Positions 6,110 to 8,382 of a DNA stretch of 8,382 nt are shown in pieces. The stretch's first letter is position 1, and the number at the start of each line of letters is the position of its first letter. The position numbers were made by a program, and so were the translations under genes. The stretch lies in assembly GCA_003153335.1 (NCBI GenBank), contig PLYG01000104.1, forward strand, positions 1 through 8,382, in the 5' to 3' direction. The notes below the pieces were generated by a model, which saw nothing but the letters and a program-made list of their open reading frames with translations, was not told the DNA's origin and ran no database searches. Source of the DNA: Betaproteobacteria bacterium (GTDB lineage Bacteria; Pseudomonadota; Gammaproteobacteria; Burkholderiales; Casimicrobiaceae).

Positions 6110-8382
6110 AATACCAGTAGGTCTTTTTCCGGGCCTTTGACAAGTTCAGGTTGATCCTGGCTGGCGCGCTTTGCGACGGTAGCCCTGTGGCGCCGCCCGT
6201 CGTGCCCCCTGCGCCGATGACAAACGGCACGACGATCGTCGTGTTGGTTGCCGCGTCGATCACCTTGACCAACCCGGCAACCGGCGAGGGCGGAAGGCCG
6301 CCGCCACTGAGCGTCACCGCCACATCGTTCGCATCGACAACGCCGTCGCCATTCAGATCGCGGCCTGCGGTTCCGGCGTTGAACAATAACCCGTAAGCTT
6401 TGGCGGTACCGAGATTCGCGCGGCAGCTTCCCGCCGAGGACGAGGCCGGACGGTTGGTGCCGAAGTAGACTATCCCGGCCGCGGTCAAAGGTGCGTTGAC
6501 GACCTTTTCGCCGGTGGCGAGCGCGTAGAACCAGCCATTATTGCGGTCTGCGGCGAGCGCATCGCGCAATGGGCCAGTTGTCAGATTGACGACATCGGCC
6601 ATGTTGTCACTGCTTGTCACGTCGCCCGCCATGGGCCAGTTGTTCGAGGCGCCGCCGCCCACGACAGTCGCGCCGGTCTCCTTGTCCTTGAGCATGTAAA
6701 ACCGGTCGGTGCCGGTAGCTTTCAGAGGTTTTTCACGGTCGCCGCTGCCGATCAGCACTGCCGCATAGTTCTTGGTGACGACCACGTCGGGTGCGAACAG
6801 GAATTTGCGCGGGTTTGCGGCATCGCCAACCGTTGCGAACTTGACCATTTTCCACTGGTTGATTCCGCGTTGATCGAAATCGATGCGCCAGATGTTGCCC
6901 CCCGCGTCGGCTGCGTAGGCGCGGTCGATCACGCCTCCGCTCTGCGAATCGACCAGCGCCAGGTCCGCCGCGACGCTGTTGACGAGGTTGCCACCGTTTC
7001 CCGCGTTGGATTGAAAGGTCTTGACCACTTTTCCGATCGCGGCGTCGAGTACAAAAATGCGGTTGCCGCATCCTTGCGCCGGTGTTGCCAGGCATGGGGC
7101 CGCAGGATCGGCATCTTCCCCGACTGGCGCGCCGTCCGTGTCGTAGCCGCCGTGGTAGCCGCCTCCGAAAATGACCACCGGGTTTGGGTAACCGGCGACC
7201 AGGCCTGCCTTGGCCCCGGAGAAAGTCAGCGCGAGATCGTCAAATGCGCCGTCGGTGCCGTCATGTGCCGCGTGCTTCCACAGGAACTTGGGCGCGGCCG
7301 GTGCGGTAACGTCGAAGGCATAGATAAAGCTACCGCCGCGCCGCGCCGTCGCAAATAGGTATTCCTTGGTGACATTGCCCGAGACATCGCGCACTTCGTA
7401 ACTGGTCAGGGCGCCGTCGAAAAAATAGTCTTTCGGTTTGGCAGCCAAGGTTGGCGTAATGGCTGGTGACAGCCCCGACGAGGGCGATGGCAACTGCAGC
7501 GGCGGCGATGCGTCACGCAAGCGCTTGAATTTCGAAAAGGTCTCCGGTGCGATGAACGCCCAGAGTTCACGGCCACCGCCGCTGTCCGGCTGACCCGCTC
7601 TCACGGCCCGCAACGTCCCGTCATTGGCGCCATAAAATGCGACGATTCCGGCGGCACCGTAGTTGACCAGCAACGGACGCGCGTGCAACACGTCACCGTG
7701 CACCGATGCCCGAATCGGCGAGAGCCCCAATCCGGCAGGACCTTGCGCCGCCTCGTTGCCCGGACTGGTGTTGTCGGCGCCGCGAATCCAGTCGATCAGC
7801 AGCGGTAGCTCGGTGGCGCATGCGTTGCGGCTGAGGTTGAACGCGGCTTGGTACCCGGCGCAGGTAAGGTTCGCCGTGTCAAAGGCGTGACTTGCGCTTC
7901 CCGGGAGCGACGCACCAGGGGTGCATCCCGCCGTGGGGCAGGTGTAGATGTTGCGCGCGGATTGATTCCCCAGGTACGCCGCGCGCAATTGCTGCGCCAC
8001 CGCCCCCTTGTCGACGACTTCGCCATCCGGCGCTTCCTGTTTTTGCTGTGCCGGCGTCAGGCCGGTTCCGGCCGGCGCATTGGCAAAGAAGTCGACCGTG
8101 GCGGTTCCGGCCGGCAGGATGGGCCCGCTAGTCTGCGCAGTGGACCAGAAACTCTGCGCAGTGGGTGCAATGAAGCCACCACCGGCATTGATCACCGAAC
8201 GGTTGAGGGCGTCGACCAGCTCCAGCGCGCCGGTCGACGAATTGTAGGCAAACTGATACTGCTTCATGTTACCGACCCAGCGGGGGCTGCTGGCCGCGTC
8301 GGGACGAAACATCCCCATATAAATCTGGTTCAGATAGGTGCCCAGCGGGTTGACGCTGACCGGCAACGCCGACGAGGCGAAG
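6093..8382 (-). CDS. pilY1: Second PilY1-family pilus tip protein, C-terminal 762 residues (5' end off window)
   Basis: The reading frame is open to the right edge, and the first visible residues (FASSALPVSVNPLGTYLNQI) are interior PilY1 sequence. The protein is therefore partial, and the TTG at 8366 is not a real start. The N-terminal signal peptide and VWFA metal site would lie outside. The family's propeller signatures are visible: HGDVLHARPLLVNYG from visible residue 228, YGANDGTLRAV from 250, YLFATARRGGSFIYAFD, GNRIFVLDAAIGKVVKTF and YAADAGGNIWRIDFD. The tail has the GGGLPPSPVAGLV segment followed by KKTYWYFSSGP. The position equivalent to the RGD of the first protein reads RGA (200-202). 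An EF-hand-like loop lies at 675-686. Expected role: exported pilus-tip adhesin or assembly factor. Sequence and ending differ strongly from the first PilY1, so this is an old paralog rather than a recent duplicate. Confidence 0.93.
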   Translation of the reverse strand, partial: FASSALPVSVNPLGTYLNQIYMGMFRPDAASSPRWVGNMKQYQFAYNSSTGALELVDALNRSVINAGGGFIAPTAQSFWSTAQTSGPILPAGTATVDFFANAPAGTGLTPAQQKQEAPDGEVVDKGAVAQQLRAAYLGNQSARNIYTCPTAGCTPGASLPGSASHAFDTANLTCAGYQAAFNLSRNACATELPLLIDWIRGADNTSPGNEAAQGPAGLGLSPIRASVHGDVLHARPLLVNYGAAGIVAFYGANDGTLRAVRAGQPDSGGGRELWAFIAPETFSKFKRLRDASPPLQLPSPSSGLSPAITPTLAAKPKDYFFDGALTSYEVRDVSGNVTKEYLFATARRGGSFIYAFDVTAPAAPKFLWKHAAHDGTDGAFDDLALTFSGAKAGLVAGYPNPVVIFGGGYHGGYDTDGAPVGEDADPAAPCLATPAQGCGNRIFVLDAAIGKVVKTFQSNAGNGGNLVNSVAADLALVDSQSGGVIDRAYAADAGGNIWRIDFDQRGINQWKMVKFATVGDAANPRKFLFAPDVVVTKNYAAVLIGSGDREKPLKATGTDRFYMLKDKETGATVVGGGASNNWPMAGDVTSSDNMADVVNLTTGPLRDALAADRNNGWFYALATGEKVVNAPLTAAGIVYFGTNRPASSSAGSCRANLGTAKAYGLLFNAGTAGRDLNGDGVVDANDVAVTLSGGGLPPSPVAGLVKVIDAATNTTIVVPFVIGAGGTTGGATGLPSQSAPARINLNLSKARKKTYWYFSSGP
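6324..6359 (-). other. EF-hand/dockerin-like calcium loop in second PilY1
   Basis: Visible residues 675-686 read DLNGDGVVDAND, with acidic or Asn ligands at loop positions 1, 3, 5, 9 and 12 and Gly at 6. This matches the 12-residue loop of EF-hand and dockerin type I repeats. Only one copy is seen, whereas cellulosomal dockerins have two. It lies between the propeller and the extreme C-terminus. Calcium control of PilY1 is known from Pseudomonas aeruginosa, where the site is in the propeller; calcium binding here is inferred. Confidence 0.7.

Noticed and set aside
6103..6130. Possible terminator: short ACTG/CAGT stem followed by a T run (GTCTTTTTCC)
   Set aside because: The stem has only four pairs and is AT/GC mixed, with seven bases between stem and T run. 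It also lies inside the coding sequence of the opposing gene, which explains the T run as Lys codons.
8364..8366. TTG as the start of the second pilY1 gene
   Set aside because: The frame is open to the window edge, the preceding residues continue the PilY1 sequence, and no signal peptide or VWFA metal site follows. The gene is truncated by the window.

Overview
The window is chromosomal DNA of high GC content with dense coding. It suggests a Gram-negative proteobacterium, most likely a betaproteobacterium of the order Burkholderiales. The main clue is the first protein: a very large PilY1 whose C-terminus ends in a short Arg-Arg-Val-Ser-Trp-Arg-Glu-Leu motif, an ending I associate with that group. 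Taxonomy is inference, since there is no rRNA or other marker gene here.

Layout. Positions 61-5001 (+) encode a complete, signal-peptide-bearing PilY1-type pilus-tip protein of 1646 residues. It has an interrupted von Willebrand factor A (VWFA) domain and a C-terminal PilC/PilY1 beta-propeller. At least three accessory inserts account for its size: an Ala/Ser/Thr-rich beta module, a Trp/Cys-rich tandem repeat array inside the VWFA domain, and a small carbohydrate-binding-like module. Positions 5002-5401 hold no gene I can assign, although one frame stays open into the next gene. Positions 5402-6109 (+) encode a small TonB-family protein with the Ser-x3-His transmembrane signature and a C-terminal TonB domain. 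Positions 6093-8382 (-) encode the C-terminal 762 residues of a second, clearly different PilY1 paralog whose N-terminus lies beyond the right edge. It carries an EF-hand/dockerin-like loop near its C-terminus. The tonB-like gene and this second gene converge and overlap by 17 bp at their 3' ends.

How the genes relate. PilY1 proteins sit at the tip of type IV pili, prime pilus assembly with minor pilins, and act in adhesion and surface sensing. Two paralogs with different accessory modules, side by side but in opposite orientation, suggest alternative or specialised pilus tips. A TonB-like energy transducer between them is not part of the usual minor-pilin operon. It may simply be a neighbour, or the region may join pilus function to outer-membrane uptake. 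The most noteworthy signal is the array of five W-x5-C-type modules in the first PilY1, a candidate disulfide-rich adhesive domain. No tRNA, rRNA, CRISPR array, insertion sequence, riboswitch or convincing terminator was found.
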